Below the pieces are notes generated by a model. The model worked only from the letters and a program-made list of their open reading frames with translations. It ran no database searches and was not told where the DNA came from. A stretch of 64,000 bases of DNA, taken from contig NZ_JAQYUS010000002.1 of NCBI RefSeq assembly GCF_030686865.1, positions 310,001-374,000 on the forward strand. The letters run 5' to 3'. Made by a program: the position numbers and the translations under genes. Source of the DNA: Kaistella sp. SH40-3 (GTDB taxonomy: Bacteria; Bacteroidota; Bacteroidia; Flavobacteriales; Weeksellaceae). Positions 62,684-64,000 of this stretch are shown here, piece after piece (position 1 is the stretch's first letter; every line of letters begins with the position of its first letter).

Positions 62684-63341
62684 ATATGAATTTTTTGATG
62701 TTTAAAATAGAAACAGTTAGAAGAATAAGAAATCCGAATAGAAGATATAATGATTCTTTAGTTAGAGTTTCGGATAATGCTCTATATTTTTCGACAATAT
62801 TTGAAAGAAAAACTCTTTCAACAACCGACCGATTATCGACGTAGTTTACAATAGCATCATTACAAAGTAAGCATTCGATTTCTTCCTTTTTTGCTCGTGA
62901 ATCTTGATAATCCACTAAAGCAAAGACATGTCCTGTTTTATCTAAATCTAAACCATAAATCTGGTGTTTTGCAATTGATAAATCATTTAAAATAGATACA
63001 AAATCGTTATATGAATTTTCGTCATCAAGAATAAATTCTATCCCCGTATTTTTCTCATTCCTTTTTTGAAGATTCTTAATTTCTGAAACATAGAATTTTG
63101 AATTTTCTTTTGCCTTAGAAGCAACTTTTATCTTTTTATAATTCCAATTTTTAAAGGTTTCAACAGAAAATTGCTCATTTAATGGAATATTCGGATTGTA
63201 TTTCGCAGGCAAACCTAAATCCATAATATTTGGAATGGGCCGTTGCAGTTCTCTAGTTCCGTAAAACCAAAAAAAAAGCGGGATGATAAGTGCGCTTATC
63301 AATCCTGGTACATAATATTTTTTGGTGAGTTTACTTTTCAT
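62682..63341 (-). CDS. Hypothetical membrane protein with N- and C-terminal helices
   Basis: 219 residues. A transmembrane helix lies near each end (about 12-27 and 198-215), leaving a 165-residue soluble part with an alternating helix-strand pattern, e.g. KNTGIEFILDDENSYNDFVSILNDLS. A CLLC pair lies at about 157-160. The first helix followed by such a fold is reminiscent of ExbD-like proteins, but the C-terminal helix is not typical and I would not assign it. It converges with msrA. The YceI gene lies 78 bases upstream on the same strand. Confidence 0.65.
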   Translation of the reverse strand: MKSKLTKKYYVPGLISALIIPLFFWFYGTRELQRPIPNIMDLGLPAKYNPNIPLNEQFSVETFKNWNYKKIKVASKAKENSKFYVSEIKNLQKRNEKNTGIEFILDDENSYNDFVSILNDLSIAKHQIYGLDLDKTGHVFALVDYQDSRAKKEEIECLLCNDAIVNYVDNRSVVERVFLSNIVEKYRALSETLTKESLYLLFGFLILLTVSILNIKKFI

Positions 63342-63361
63342 TATTAGAGATAAATTTAAAC

Positions 63362-63395
63362 AAAAAAATCCGTCCCAAAAAATGAGACGGATTTC
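63362..63395. terminator. Terminator after the YceI gene
   Basis: AAATCCGTC (63366-63374) pairs with GACGGATTT (63386-63394); on the minus strand it is followed by a TTTTTTTG run. Confidence 0.85.
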
Positions 63396-63419
63396 TTTAT
63401 TTTAATTAAGATCAATATC

Positions 63420-64000
63420 TTATTTTTTTTCCATGGCTTTAATTAAAATCTGAAGATTCACCTCATCTTTAATTAAACCGTTTGCAAGGGGCAATTGAAA
63501 TTTCACACCGAAATCTTCGCGCTTAATATCTTTAGGTTCTGTGGCAATACTTGTTTCACCATCTTTTACAGAAACATTTGCATTGAACTGAACTGGCTTT
63601 GTAATTCCTTTGATGGTTAAGTTTCCATCAAGAATCGTATTGTAATCGCCAGACTCCTTTGCTGAAACTTTGGTAATTTCATAAGATGCAGTTGGGAATT
63701 TATCTGTTTCAAAGAAATCTCCACTTTTTAAATGACCATTTAGTTTTGCTAACTGTTCTGCGTCTTCTTTTAAATCAACAGATGTCAATGAATTCATATC
63801 TGCCACAAATTTGCCACTTTCCAGTTTTCCGTCTTTCACGGTTAAATCTCCACTTTCAAATTTAATGGTGCCGAAATGACTTGACTGTTCTGTCTTTACG
63901 ACTTTATAACCTTTCCATTCGATTCTACTGTTCAGAGTATCTACCACATAAGTTGCACCATGACTGGTTGTTTCTACATCTGCCGATTCGCTTGTCAAAG
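63420..64000 (-). CDS. YceI family protein (5' truncated by window)
   Basis: About 193 residues are visible, and the frame runs off the right edge. The YceI lipocalin-like fold is clear: ATYVVDTLNSRIEWKGYKV, SSHFGTIKFESGDL, DLTVKDGKLESGKFVADMNSL and the LDGNLTIKGITKPVQF motif with FGVKFQLPLANGLIKDEV at the end. YceI proteins bind isoprenoid lipids in the envelope; the ligand is unknown. No signal peptide or lipobox is visible, so the real start is beyond 64000; a TTG at 63996-63998 should not be taken as the start. Confidence 0.9.
   Translation of the reverse strand, partial: LTSESADVETTSHGATYVVDTLNSRIEWKGYKVVKTEQSSHFGTIKFESGDLTVKDGKLESGKFVADMNSLTSVDLKEDAEQLAKLNGHLKSGDFFETDKFPTASYEITKVSAKESGDYNTILDGNLTIKGITKPVQFNANVSVKDGETSIATEPKDIKREDFGVKFQLPLANGLIKDEVNLQILIKAMEKK

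Noticed and set aside
1..64000. CRISPR arrays, insertion sequences, prophage or defence islands
   Set aside because: I saw no regularly spaced identical repeats, transposase or integrase motifs, phage genes or known defence proteins.

Overview
The window is a chromosomal segment of a low-GC member of the Bacteroidota, most likely a flavobacterium of the Weeksellaceae (Chryseobacterium/Kaistella-like; genus inferred, not proven). Signs of this are type IX secretion (T9SS) cargo of both sorting types, a PorT-like barrel, GLPGLI and OMP-barrel-3 family proteins, lipoboxes of the FSC-G/D kind, almost no Shine-Dalgarno sites, and many promoters with the Bacteroidota -7 box TAnnTTTG. It reads as ordinary core chromosome: about 61 protein genes, one 6S-type RNA, many bidirectional intrinsic terminators, and no insertion sequence, prophage, CRISPR array or tRNA that I could find.

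Layout. 1-6.6 kb: end of a LemA gene, a DUF2207 membrane protein, a DEAD-box helicase, a lipoprotein and a TonB-receptor-like barrel. 6.6-13.5 kb: a minus-strand purine block, purM-purN-purH-purD-guaA, with a cluster of six small hairpins between purN and purH, a dispersed flavobacterial repeat between purD and guaA, and a possible leader ORF plus terminator in front of purM. 13.5-22.3 kb: DUF808 protein, pirin, a Cys-rich lipoprotein, DUF488, NTF2-like and GLPGLI proteins, metG, a methyltransferase, an Mpo1-like protein and a lipoprotein. 22.3-27.5 kb: dnaA followed by a low-molecular-weight phosphatase and an RsmI-like methylase, then a thioesterase, peptidase E and a small stress-like protein. 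27.6-36.4 kb: GH43 glycosidase, pheA, a secreted M1 aminopeptidase with a T9SS tail, rarA (TTG start), yidD-lgt, nnrD/E. 36.5-42.3 kb: mscL, serA, a HAD protein, idi, gcvT, Hsp20, a small zinc-knuckle-like secreted protein coupled to an ArsC/Spx protein, and a second thioesterase.

42.6-49.8 kb is one gene: a 2402-residue secreted protein with 18 tandem repeats of about 74 residues and a type B T9SS sorting domain. 49.8-64 kb: rny, 6S RNA, zapA and a coupled coiled-coil partner, porT-ubiE, a FabH-like synthase, a metallophosphoesterase, GNAT, two small secreted proteins with near-identical terminators, alaS, a lipoprotein MsrA, an unknown membrane protein, and the end of a YceI gene cut by the window edge.

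Functionally the window joins nucleotide synthesis (pur, guaA), replication and cell division (dnaA, rarA, zapA), RNA metabolism (rny, 6S RNA, metG, alaS, helicase), envelope biogenesis (lgt, yidD, porT) and secreted proteins that would use the T9SS. I did not find a clearly new defence or mobile system. The best candidates for new biology are the giant repeat protein, the purM leader/terminator arrangement, the hairpin cluster, apparently leaderless pheA and idi mRNAs, and the metallothionein-like lipoprotein.
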